From Gemmata massiliana (lineage in GTDB: Bacteria; Planctomycetota; Planctomycetia; Gemmatales; Gemmataceae): DNA of 64,000 nt. Positions within the stretch are counted from its first letter, which is position 1; every line of letters begins with the position of its first letter. The DNA lies in contig NZ_LR593886.1 of assembly GCF_901538265.1 (NCBI RefSeq), forward strand, positions 4,857,738 through 4,921,737. Direction: 5' to 3'. Shown in pieces: positions 17,901-26,800 of this stretch. Made by a program: the position numbers and the translations under genes. The notes below the pieces were generated by a model. The model was given only the letters and a program-made list of their open reading frames with translations. It ran no database searches and had not been told where the DNA came from.

Positions 17901-18895
17901 AGGTTCGCGGCCGAAGCTTTCAGGGTGATAACGGTCGGTTCCGGACCGAAGTCCGCGTCGCCATCGACCGTGATCGACCCGCCCGCGAGTTCGGCCTTCG
18001 CACCGCCGAGTGTTACCTTCGCGCCGACGATACCGATTTGGCCGGTCACATTCGCGAGCGTCACGTTGGCATCGGGTAGGGTAAGCGCGAGTGCCGCAGG
18101 TTTGAGGTCCACCGCGTAGTGAACTTCGCTCGCTGAATCGAGCCACAGACGCAGCGCAACGGCCCCGCGTCCGTCGGGCTTCACCCGCTGCCACACCGAC
18201 GCGGGTACGAATGGGATCGACCCGAGTCGGTCCATCGTGAGTGGGCCGTCGTCGGTCGCGAGCCGAACTTCGCCCGTCGAACCGTTTCGGGCCACATCGC
18301 CAGAAATCGTCCACTTCGACCACGCGGAGTCGTCGATCGTGCCGGACAACTTCACGTGATCGCCGGCCGGCGTGACGGAGGCATTGAGGTTCTGAAGGGC
18401 AAACTCCGGACGCCCGTCCTGTCGAATCGTGAGCCGGCCATCGGCGAGAGTGATCGTGGGTAGCTCGCCGCCTCCCTCTCCTCCACCCTCCGGAAACTTG
18501 GGCAGCGTGGTGGTGACCTTACCATCCGCACCAACGTGGAGCGTCAAATTCACGCCCCGTAAGGTCACCGTTTTCGGCGCGATGCGACTCGTTGCCAGCC
18601 CAAACAGCGAGATATCGGCCGAGGCGTTCTCGACCGCGAACACTTCCGCCTTGCTCGGGTCCGGCGCGGCCGGGTCGAAGACCCGCATCCCGATCGTTGA
18701 CGTGACCAGTCCGAGGCGAACGCTTGTCACCTCAACCGGCATCCCGATTTGCGCGGTGATCTTCCGACTCACAAGCTCCTTGCCCGCGGCGGTGCCCAAA
18801 TACGCTCCGATGCCGACGCGGACGAGGATCACGAACGCGAGACACGCGCCGACACCGTAAAGTGTCCACCGGATTGCCGAACGTGCTCGAATCAT
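14912..18895 (-). CDS. Large AsmA/TamB-like outer-membrane-assembly protein
   Basis: This 1327-residue protein has one N-terminal membrane anchor (TLYGVGACLAFVILVRVGIG) followed by a long periplasmic part built of repeating beta-rich units, with AsmA-like opening (SRKITAQIGMPVEVTSV) and an AsmA-C-like end (DVSGTLIASLNNTSVKEIPI, ... FLNTTGLV). A Lys/Pro-rich, probably disordered stretch lies near residue 430. AsmA/TamB proteins bridge the periplasm and are linked to lipid transport or outer-membrane assembly. The ATG at 18895 is chosen because the anchor begins just after it and GGGGA precedes it; an open extension to 19012 is not protein-like. The exact subfamily is uncertain. Confidence 0.8.
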   Translation of the reverse strand: MIRARSAIRWTLYGVGACLAFVILVRVGIGAYLGTAAGKELVSRKITAQIGMPVEVTSVRLGLVTSTIGMRVFDPAAPDPSKAEVFAVENASADISLFGLATSRIAPKTVTLRGVNLTLHVGADGKVTTTLPKFPEGGGEGGGELPTITLADGRLTIRQDGRPEFALQNLNASVTPAGDHVKLSGTIDDSAWSKWTISGDVARNGSTGEVRLATDDGPLTMDRLGSIPFVPASVWQRVKPDGRGAVALRLWLDSASEVHYAVDLKPAALALTLPDANVTLANVTGQIGIVGAKVTLGGAKAELAGGSITVDGDADFGPEPTVITLKASAANLDLKKLPPEWKLPKDIEGKLKGGADLVLRVYSDGRIEPSGGGDGVITDVKVVGFPGDDIPIHLRKAGSQYEFQHQKDNASNTRPSKAPVRNSARQEKKPADPPKKDDKKEPTKGGEPTLDATIRFRDINIAELLEKLKVKINYKISGKVSAEATIAVPVSQAVSQAAYKFTGKISSPSLTLEGLTLRDISANMIYQDRKFTLTDLSGKIDQSTQSGPQSGTFRGTLTAMTSPPGDVSAALTIDQIPLGEVLKALPDFKLALKGTVSGKVAMKAPYEKLSDPNEWNGSAELTSSELVVESRIAKDIRLSATVAKGVATLKEANVTLEGIPVSAEATLGLTGKYPFSATVKTTGTSITDLRKLVPEAQLPAPVEGVLETESRVTGTISPLAYTATGSIKATKLTLAKSTANHVELKWELTSEKLVVSDLKANAFGGTLNGSANVPFAADKAGAFGVEFKDLDAGGTAELVPDFPVKIAGKVSGKIGGEIPPAKEGQGRVGNLDVDITAPKLTVQGIPAERLTGKATLKGGAVEYELEGKTLGGSFDIRGRYPGQKKDKEPGGQGKRDRGSFKLTGVNLARLASGIGFSALEPLRGRLDANFDFENDLSTGSGRITLTRLEWGGTLVSQELVGLLVMRDGVLQLSDVTGRVAGGELRARGQVRLEQTQRNFFTLALSGADAKKLLAPFSGSNDLLDGPVSLVVHARLGGEMRGSGTVTLPRGSVSGVQVTDLRVPFTFSSAAGGYGRFTVREASVQAGSGRARADLSLDWGTETRLDGEVKFADVPLRAIAPELGENALLGSGRLTGRFDLKGTRVRSFDDVSGTLIASLNNTSVKEIPILRQVTPFLNTTGLVKPFQSGDVRANLSKGVFRVERLALANPAAQLFAEGTIATSGRVDLNVVAHTGTIGPDVRALRVFGLRVPAIGPVPIGLIRDVSDFLSNRTIRLTITGSTSNPIVRVNVGALLTDQAVRFFLSRYVLPAEAAGILGLGSSSSMSNK

Positions 18896-19196
18896 GGTAC
18901 GGTCCCCGCTCGTATCGCGTTCCTTCACGCTAACCCACGCCGCAAGTGCGGTGCATATCCTGTTCCAACCGTCCGCTCGCGCTAGGGCTGTTTCGCCCGG
19001 TACAGACGGCATTCTCGTAACAATTCATACACTTTCTGACGTCAATTCGCGTGATACGTGAGGTCTGCGGGATAGAGGCATCGCGAGTTCCTACTGTTGC
19101 AACCCGCGCGATGTGCTCGTTGTGGCCGGGCGGACATCGGACCGTACCTTAACATCCGGGCAGGAATCACAACGAGGAAGTGGGGAGTCGAAACCG
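18896..19196. other. Divergent intergenic region, AsmA-like gene and phosphate transporter
   Basis: The 301 bases separate a minus-strand gene from a plus-strand gene, so both promoters should lie here. No clear -35/-10 pair, hairpin or repeat is seen. A purine-rich TGGGGAG lies about 9 bases before the TTG start at 19197. Confidence 0.4.
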
Positions 19197-20150
19197 TTGA
19201 TTGTTACCCTCCTGCTCCTCGCGGCCTGCTTTGTCGCTTTCACGAACGGGGCCAACGCCAACTTCAAAGGCGTCGCCTCGCTATACGGCAGCAACACCAC
19301 AACCCTTCGCACGGCAGCCCTCTGGGGAACAGCGACCACATTCGTGGGTTCAATTGTCGCGCTGTTCCTGGCAGAAGGAATGCTCTCCTCGTTTCGCGGG
19401 CGCGGAGTCGTCCCGGACGAGTTGGTCGCGTCGCGGGATTTCGTCTGCGCTGTGGCTATTGGTGGGGCGCTCACGAGTTTCCTGGCCACGCGGCTCGGGT
19501 TCCCCGTCTCCACTACGCACGCCTTGGTTGGCGCGCTGGCCGGGGCGGGGTTGGCCGGTAGCGGCGAGGTACGGTTCGAGGCACTCGGGAAGCAGTTCTT
19601 TTACCCACTGTTTTTCAGCCCCATCGTTGCGGCAGTTGCGGGCGCGGTGGTTTACTTGCTTCTGAGAGCCGTTCGTTTGATGCCGGACCGCCGCACGCCA
19701 TTATTGGATGTGTTGCATTTCCTGAGTACCGGAGCAGCGAGTTTCGCACGCGGACTCAACGACACACCAAAGATGGTCGCCTTGATACTCGCGGTACCGG
19801 GGCTGGGAGTCCACTGGGGGTTCTTGATCGTCGCAGTGACCATTGCTCTGGGCGGGCTGCTCGACATCAAGCGCGTTGCAGAAACGCTCGGCAAAAAGGT
19901 CACGGGAATGAGCCCCGGTCAGGGGTTCGCGGCCAGCTTGGTTACCGCCGGGTTGGTGACCACGGCGAGCCTTCACAGCCTGCCTGTGAGCACGACCCAC
20001 GTCAGCGTCGGTTCTCTGTTCGGAATGGGCGTGGCGTCGCGACGAGTTCACTGGCGCAAGGTGGGCGAAATCCTGCTCGCGTGGATCAGCACGGTGCCGT
20101 GTGGGGCGCTTCTCGCGGCACTCGCCTATACACTCATCACGCGATTCTAG
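19197..20150 (+). CDS. Inorganic phosphate transporter, PiT family
   Basis: This membrane protein of about 317 residues carries the two inverted PiT signature repeats: FTNGANANFKGVASLYGS near the N-terminus and FARGLNDTPKMVALIL in the second half, plus paired TTHALVGALAG and TTHVSVGSLFG motifs. Many hydrophobic helices are visible. PiT carriers move phosphate with H+ or Na+ across the inner membrane. The TTG at 19197 is proposed because the first helix follows directly and a GGGGAG site lies about 9 bases upstream; longer in-frame starts from 19113 add a non-membrane, low-complexity segment. It is shorter than E. coli PitA. No PhoU-like partner is adjacent. Confidence 0.87.
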   Translation: MIVTLLLLAACFVAFTNGANANFKGVASLYGSNTTTLRTAALWGTATTFVGSIVALFLAEGMLSSFRGRGVVPDELVASRDFVCAVAIGGALTSFLATRLGFPVSTTHALVGALAGAGLAGSGEVRFEALGKQFFYPLFFSPIVAAVAGAVVYLLLRAVRLMPDRRTPLLDVLHFLSTGAASFARGLNDTPKMVALILAVPGLGVHWGFLIVAVTIALGGLLDIKRVAETLGKKVTGMSPGQGFAASLVTAGLVTTASLHSLPVSTTHVSVGSLFGMGVASRRVHWRKVGEILLAWISTVPCGALLAALAYTLITRF

Positions 20151-20329
20151 CGCTGGCGCGTCACTGGGTATTCAACACTTCCTTTATCCGCGCCTTCGCC
20201 GTTAGAATCGGCCACCGTGGTGCTTACGCTCGGCAAGCACCCGTGTTCGCTTGCTGCGGGCGGACCTACAACGATTGGGCCTCACCGACTCGCACCCACC
20301 GTCCGCGACACGGCAAAGGAGCCTGTTCG

Positions 20330-22750
20330 ATGAACGTCAGGTGGTCGCTCTCCATGTGCTTTCTGTTCGCACTGGCCGCCCACGCACCCGCGGCCGAACT
20401 CGATCTGTCACGAGCCGTCGTCGTTACCCCTCCGACCATCTCCGGACCTTCGGCGAAAGCGGTCCAGATGCTCGTCGAGGAAGTCGACACGCGGGCGATG
20501 GTTCACTGGGATCGGGCCGCGAAGTGGCCGGCCGCGGGCACGCCGGTGGTGGTGGTGGGACCGGTCGACGAGGTCCGCGCGCTGCTCGAAAAACAAGGTG
20601 TTGGCGTCCCGAAATCGGCTGCACAGCCTAAACCGGAAGGCTACCAGATCGGCACCGTGACTGGCGGAGCGAACCCGGTCGTATGGGTCGCGGGGAACGA
20701 TCCGCGTGGGGTGTTGTTCGGTACCGGGCGCTTGCTCCGCGAACTGCGTCTCGGGCGCTTAAAAGTGACCCTCGCTGACAACTTTAAAGCGGAATCGGCC
20801 CCGACCACCGCGCTCCGCGGGCACCAGATCGGCTATCGCCCGAAGACCAATTCCTACGACGGCTGGACCGTCGCGATGTGGGAGCAGTACATTCGCGATC
20901 TTGCCGTCTTCGGGTGCAATGCCGTTGAACTGATCCCGCCTCGATCCGACGACACCCCCGACAGCCCGCTGTTCCCGCTCCCGCAACAGCGCATGATGAC
21001 GGAAGTTTCGCGCATCGCCGGCGAATACGGGCTAGACGTATGGATCTGGTACCCGGCGATGGACCGGGACTATGCCGACCCGAAAACGGTCGAATCGGCG
21101 CTCAAAGAGTGGGCCGCGGTGTTTCAGGCGCTCCCCCGAGTGGACGTCGTATTCGTTCCCGGAGGTGACCCCGGCCACACCCCGCCGAAGGTGCTGTTCA
21201 ATCTGTTAGAACGGCAAACCGCGAACCTGAAGAAGTCCCACCCGAAAGCGACGATGTGGATGTCGCCGCAGAGCTTCATCGGTTCGTGGATGGACGAGTT
21301 CTACGAACTCATTCGCCGCGAGCCGTCTTGGTTAACGGGCGTGGTACACGGTCCGCAAACTCGGGTTTCGCTGCCGAAGCTCCGGGCCGCGGTGCCGTCG
21401 AAATTCCCCATCCGCGACTACCCGGACATCACCCACAGTCGCCAGTGCCAGTACCCGGTTCCGGACTGGGACGTCGCGTTCGCACTTACTCAGGGGCGCG
21501 AGGGGTGCAACCCGCGTCCCGTTCAGACGGCCCGCACGTTCCGGTACGGGCGCGCGAGCACGATCGGGTTCATCACCTATTCCGAGGGGTGCCACGACGA
21601 CGTGAACAAGATGGTCTGGAGCGCGTTGGGGTGGGACGATAAGGCAGATTTGACAGAAGTGTTGCGCCAGTACGGGAGGTACTTCGTCAGCCCGATACTC
21701 GGGGACCGCTTCGCTGACGGGCTTCTGGCTCTGGAGAAGAACTGGGACGGACCGGTTCTCTCGAACACCGGGATCGATGACACGCTGAAACTGTTCCAGG
21801 AACTGGAACGAGACGCCAGCCCGCGGGAGAAGCTGAGTTGGCGCTACCAGCAGGCGCTTTACCGAGCCTACTACGACGCCTTCGTTCGTGCCCGGCTCAA
21901 GCACGAGACGGCCGCACTGGACGCAGCCGTCGCCAAACTTCGTGGCGCTAAAACCTCTGGCGCTGTGAAAGCCATTGCCGAAGCCGAAGCCATTCTCGAT
22001 CGGGCGGCGAAAGAACAGGCCGCGCCCGAACTGCGCGGGCGCCTCAACGAACTGGCCGAAGCACTTTTCCAGAGCATCCGGGCACAGCTCAGCATTCTGA
22101 AACACCACGGAATGCCCGGTCGAGGGAACAACCTCGACACGGTCGACGTTCCGCTCACCGATGCCGCGTGGCTGCGTACCGAAATGACGGCCGCGAAAGA
22201 ACTCAAGGACGAGTCCGCACGGCTAGATCGGCTGAGCGCCGCGGTGAACCGGACCGACCCCGGTCCCGGTGGGTTCTACGACGATTTCGGCGACCCGAAG
22301 CGCCAACCGCACCTCGTCCGCGGACCGGGGTGGGAGAAAGACCCCGGGTTCGACGAATCGCCACAATGTGCTTTCAGTATGCGGATCGGAGTTCCGCGAG
22401 CGTGGTGGCACTACGCCGAAACGCACTACGAAACGCCTCTGCGTGCGCAGTACGAAGGGCTCGATACGTTCGCTACGTACCGGGTGCGGATCGTGTACGG
22501 CGGACAGGAGGGGCGAAAGGTGCGCCTGGCCGCGGGCGACGGCCACGAGGTTCACGCGCCGCTGGCGAAGCCGTTCGAGCCGGTCGAGTTCGACATCCCC
22601 GCGGCGGCCACCGCCGGCGGCAAGTTAATTCTGACCTGGACGCCCGAACGAGGCGCCGGCGGACCGGGGCGCGGGTGCCAGGTGTGCGAGGTGTGGATCA
22701 TTAAGCGCCCAGGAGTCAATCCGGGCGCTCCCCGAGACCACCAGCGGTAA
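20330..22750 (+). CDS. Secreted glycoside-hydrolase-like protein
   Basis: This 806-residue protein starts at an ATG with AAAGGAG 8 bases upstream and has a signal peptide (MNVRWSLSMCFLFALAAHA, cleaved near AAEL). Residues about 30-150 resemble the alpha/beta domain found before the barrel in GH20 and GH67-type enzymes (NDPRGVLFGTGRLLRELR). The next roughly 300 residues look like a TIM barrel (LRGHQIGYRPKTNSYDGWT, FGCNAVELIPPR, LDVWIWYPAMD, VVFVPGGDPGH). A helical segment and a beta-rich C-terminal domain follow. A role in glycan breakdown outside the cytoplasm is inferred; family and catalytic acids are not assigned with certainty. Confidence 0.65.
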   Translation: MNVRWSLSMCFLFALAAHAPAAELDLSRAVVVTPPTISGPSAKAVQMLVEEVDTRAMVHWDRAAKWPAAGTPVVVVGPVDEVRALLEKQGVGVPKSAAQPKPEGYQIGTVTGGANPVVWVAGNDPRGVLFGTGRLLRELRLGRLKVTLADNFKAESAPTTALRGHQIGYRPKTNSYDGWTVAMWEQYIRDLAVFGCNAVELIPPRSDDTPDSPLFPLPQQRMMTEVSRIAGEYGLDVWIWYPAMDRDYADPKTVESALKEWAAVFQALPRVDVVFVPGGDPGHTPPKVLFNLLERQTANLKKSHPKATMWMSPQSFIGSWMDEFYELIRREPSWLTGVVHGPQTRVSLPKLRAAVPSKFPIRDYPDITHSRQCQYPVPDWDVAFALTQGREGCNPRPVQTARTFRYGRASTIGFITYSEGCHDDVNKMVWSALGWDDKADLTEVLRQYGRYFVSPILGDRFADGLLALEKNWDGPVLSNTGIDDTLKLFQELERDASPREKLSWRYQQALYRAYYDAFVRARLKHETAALDAAVAKLRGAKTSGAVKAIAEAEAILDRAAKEQAAPELRGRLNELAEALFQSIRAQLSILKHHGMPGRGNNLDTVDVPLTDAAWLRTEMTAAKELKDESARLDRLSAAVNRTDPGPGGFYDDFGDPKRQPHLVRGPGWEKDPGFDESPQCAFSMRIGVPRAWWHYAETHYETPLRAQYEGLDTFATYRVRIVYGGQEGRKVRLAAGDGHEVHAPLAKPFEPVEFDIPAAATAGGKLILTWTPERGAGGPGRGCQVCEVWIIKRPGVNPGAPRDHQR

Positions 22751-22828
22751 TGTGCCAGTGCTCATATCGGGATCGAAGGACTCTCGGATGCGCGAGCCGG
22801 AACAGTGCGATCGGTGGGGGTAGGGCAA

Positions 22829-23575
22829 ATGAGATTGCGGCGCGTCTACATCAAGAGGTCTGGCGGTGAAATCGCCAGCGAAGCGTGCTACGCCGCTTGG
22901 CGTGGGTTTTCGCACCTCGGGTACCCGCTCGATTTCTTTGAGTGGGACGATCTGACTCAAAAGTGCCTTCCGCTTGATCCGCGCACGCTCGTTGTTGGGG
23001 GAACGGTCGCTGTTCACATAGCACTGCGACAAATCGGCGCGACCGTACCGCTACCCCTCAATCTGCCCGCTCCCCTGTTGGAATTCGCCGGTCGAGAGAT
23101 TTCCGAGTCGACGCTCGGGGCGGTGCGCGAGCGCTTCCGTTCTCCTGATGCGGCTTCGCTGTTCATTAAACCGCTTGTAGAGACCAAATCGTTCGTGGGC
23201 ATCGTCGTTACCGGCGCGACCGAATTGGCCCGGTTGCAGCACCTCGACGACGACACCCGCATTCAGATGGCGGAGCCGGTGACGTTCGTGTCGGAGTGGC
23301 GGTACTTCATTCACCGCGGTGTGGTCGTGGGACTGGCTCATTACAGAGGCGAGTGGTCCATGACGCCGAATAGCAACACCGTGCGTCGGGCCGTCGCGGG
23401 GTACTCACCCGGTCCGGTCGCTTGCGCTCTAGATTTCGGAGTTACGACCGACGGGCGCACCTTGCTGGTCGAGGCGAACGATGCCTTTGCGCTCGGTGCT
23501 CGTGGAATAGACGCGGTGGCCTACGCCCGCACGTTGGAGGATCGCTGGTTGCAAATTGTCGGAGTCGAGACCTGA
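22829..23575 (+). CDS. ATP-grasp domain protein (DUF4343-like)
   Basis: This 248-residue protein has the short ATP-grasp layout known from DUF4343-type proteins: a lysine in LFIKPLVETKSF, SEWRYFIHRGVVVGLAHYRG, and a terminal metal-binding block (ALDFGVTTDGRTLLVEANDAFALG). The ATG at 22829 is preceded by a GGGGG run 9 bases upstream; a GTG at 22805 is an alternative. The function of this family is not established; ATP-dependent carboxylate ligation is inferred from the fold. It stands between a glycosidase-like gene and a kinase gene, and is not part of the 3-13 kb ATP-grasp locus. Confidence 0.7.
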   Translation: MRLRRVYIKRSGGEIASEACYAAWRGFSHLGYPLDFFEWDDLTQKCLPLDPRTLVVGGTVAVHIALRQIGATVPLPLNLPAPLLEFAGREISESTLGAVRERFRSPDAASLFIKPLVETKSFVGIVVTGATELARLQHLDDDTRIQMAEPVTFVSEWRYFIHRGVVVGLAHYRGEWSMTPNSNTVRRAVAGYSPGPVACALDFGVTTDGRTLLVEANDAFALGARGIDAVAYARTLEDRWLQIVGVET

Positions 23576-23851
23576 TTTTTCACGCTGTCTCCTCGGGACA
23601 CAAATATGTTCCATGAGAAGATTTAGCTGCGACACGCACGGAACTGTTCTGACCATTCAGATCGCCTTCACATCCGAACCAGTGGTTTGCCAGGTCCGGT
23701 TATTCCGGTTAGCGAACGCCCGAATTCTGAGACGCGGATAATTATTGCGACAGCACGATTGGAAAAGGTAAGCTATGTTTCGGGGCTATGCCGCGAACAC
23801 GTCGCCCTTTCTTTTCGCGGTTCCCGTTCCTTTCTCGCGTGACACGAAACG

Positions 23852-26800
23852 ATGCCAGCATTACCTGTGCCGGCCAGCACCGCGGAGCTTCTGGCTCTGA
23901 TCCGCGGGAGCGGGATTCACTCCCCGGGCGCGTTCGACGAGCGCTTGGCCGAAATTCGCGATCTCCCCGACGAACCGATTCGGGCCGCTGAAGTTCTCGT
24001 CCGTGAGGGGTTACTCACTCGCTTTCAAGCGAAGCAGTTCCTCGCCGGGCGGCACAAGGGCTTCAAACTCGGGCAGTACGTCATTCAGGACGTACTCGGC
24101 CAGGGCGGAATGGGGTCCGTGTACCTCGCGGAACACGGTGCGCTGCGCCGGCGCGTCGCACTTAAGGTGCTGCGCTCGCAACGTGGGCTCGACCAGAAGG
24201 TGAGCATCGAGCGGTTCATGCGCGAGGCCCGCGCCGCAGCGGCCCTCGACCACCCGAACATCGTTCGCATTCACGACGTGGCCCAGCAGGGCGACGTCTA
24301 CTATCTGGCGCTCGAATTCGTGGAGGGGCGCACACTCGACCAGCTCCTCGAACGTGGTACGCCGGTCGCGCCGTCGCAGGCCGTGGGGTACATCGCCCAG
24401 GCCGCAGCCGGCCTTCAACACGCGCATGAGAAGGGGTTCGTTCACCGCGACATCAAGCCCGCGAACCTGATCCTGGCATCGAACGGAACGGTCAAGATTC
24501 TGGACATGGGGTTGGCCCGGTCGCTCCGGAGTGAGGGCGACAACCTCACGGAGATGTTGGACAAGGGCGCGATCGTAGGCACCGTGGATTTCCTCGCCCC
24601 GGAGCAGGCGCTCGGAGAAGGTGAGATCGACGTCCGGGCCGATATCTACAGCCTCGGAGCGACGTTCTATGCACTCGTTACCGGTCGGCCGCCGTTTACG
24701 GGTACGACCTCGCAGAAGCTCGCACAGCACCAGATGAAGCCGCCGCCGGATCTCTCCGCGGAGGACCGGACGTTCCCGCCGGAGCTGGCCCAGATCGTCT
24801 CCAAGATGCTGGCGAAGAAGCCCGAGGACCGGTTCCAGAACCCGGGCGAGGTGATCGCAGCGCTCGCGCCCTGGTTGTCCGATATCAGTGAGCAGAAGGT
24901 CGTTGTCGGGATCTCCGCGAGCGATCAGGATAGCGCGGCCCGGTTGCGGGCGACGCTCGCCGAGGCCGCGACCAATCGCACGAAGCGCACGCCCAAACCG
25001 GCTGCGGCCGTGGAAGAGCCGGTTCCCGTCAAGCGCCGGTCGGGGGGGAAGTGGATCGGGATCGCGGCACTGGCGCTGATCGGGATCGTTGGAGCCGTCG
25101 GTTACGCACTCTGGCCCCCGTCTAAACCACAAGTGGTGCAGCGACCCGACTCCACGCCCGGTCCCGTCGACCCGACACCGGGGCCGGATAACGGAACGCC
25201 GGGTACCGGCACGCAGGGGAATCCCAGTGTACCAAACCCGCCGCGTGCCAACCCGAAAGTGACGATCACGTCCGGGGCCGATGGGCTGCGTATTCAGGCG
25301 GCCAAGTACGACGCACTGATTAGCAAATCGGACGGCAACCTCAGTAGTTTCCGGGTTGCGGGGGTCGAGTTCCTCCGAACCGGGGCATCCCTATCGGGTG
25401 GTCGGACTGTGGCGCAGGGCGGGTACTTCTACTACGAGAAGGCCGGGCACCAGGGGCTGGTCAAGCTGACCGAAATTCAGCAGCCCTCGGCCAACGTTGT
25501 CGAAGCGAAGAACGGATCGTTTACCGTTCGCTACGAGTTCACTCCGAACGGGCTTACTGTCACGGCGAACAACGCGACCGACGACACGGTGCCGTACTAC
25601 TTGCTCTTCGATTCGAGTTCCGTTTACGACGTGGCGAACGAGAAGGGCGAACAGCTTTCGGTGCCTGCGTCGCGGTCTCCCGCTGATCCGCTCGATCCGA
25701 AGTGGCGCACGACTACCTGGTTCTCCGGGCGTGCGGCGGTCAAGGTGACCGATCAAACCGAAGACGCCGCGACAAAGCTTTGGGGGCCGTTCTCGGAGTT
25801 CCGGTCGCAGGTCTGGGAGAGTACCGCGAAGACCTACAACCGCGTGCAGTTCGCGCTGGAACCGATCATCAGCGCCGAGGTGCCGAAACCCGTACTGACC
25901 CCGGGAGCGGTGATCGTGTCGCGGTCCGGCCCCGCGCGCGTCGTTCAGACCGAACTGTACGAGGCCACGGTCGATTCGGACGGGTGCATGCCCAGCATCA
26001 AGATCGACGGGGTCGAAGTGCTGAAGGCCAACATCAACGTCTCGCGCGGCGTGTACTTCCTGCCGGGGTACCCGCTCCCGTTCGACATCAAACAACCTTC
26101 TCCCGCGACAATCACGGCCCAGTGCGATAAGGCCGCGGTTCAGTACGACTTCTTCCCGAACAAGATGACCTGGACGGTCGAGAACCGGTCCGACCAGGGC
26201 ATGCCGTTCTTCGTGGTGATGGACACATCGGTTACGGGCGTGCGGAACGAGAAGGACGAATGGGCCAAAACGCCGTTGACCAAAGACGCCGGCGCGCCCG
26301 AAGGGGCCGGATGGGGGACCACGACTTGGTTCGCGGGGCGGGCCAAAATGAAGTTCACCGGTGGGAGCAAGGTGTGGGGGCCGTGGGAGGGGAAATATCA
26401 GGTTTGGGAAGCGTCTCTCGCTCCCAAAGAGAAGCGCGTTATCACCGTCGAACTCGGGCTGACGGACGCGACCGAAGCGAGCAAACTCGGCGACCTCACG
26501 GGAGCCAAGCCTGCACTCGCGACCGATCTGACGCTCGATTCACCGGCGGATTACCAAGTGTACCAGCGGAAAACCAAGCTCCAGGGTGCGATGGTCGTGC
26601 GCGGGCGAATGCGCTCGGCCTACGATCGCCTGGAACTGCGCACGACCGGCAAACCGCTCCAGGGCGCGTTGCCCGATCAGTGGCGCGAGATCCCGGTCGC
26701 GGACAAAGCGCGGTCCTTTGAGGCCACGATCCCCGCGCCCGCTGGGGGATGGTACAAGGTCGAGGTTCGTGCCCTGAAGGACGGCAAGGTTGTCGGCGAG

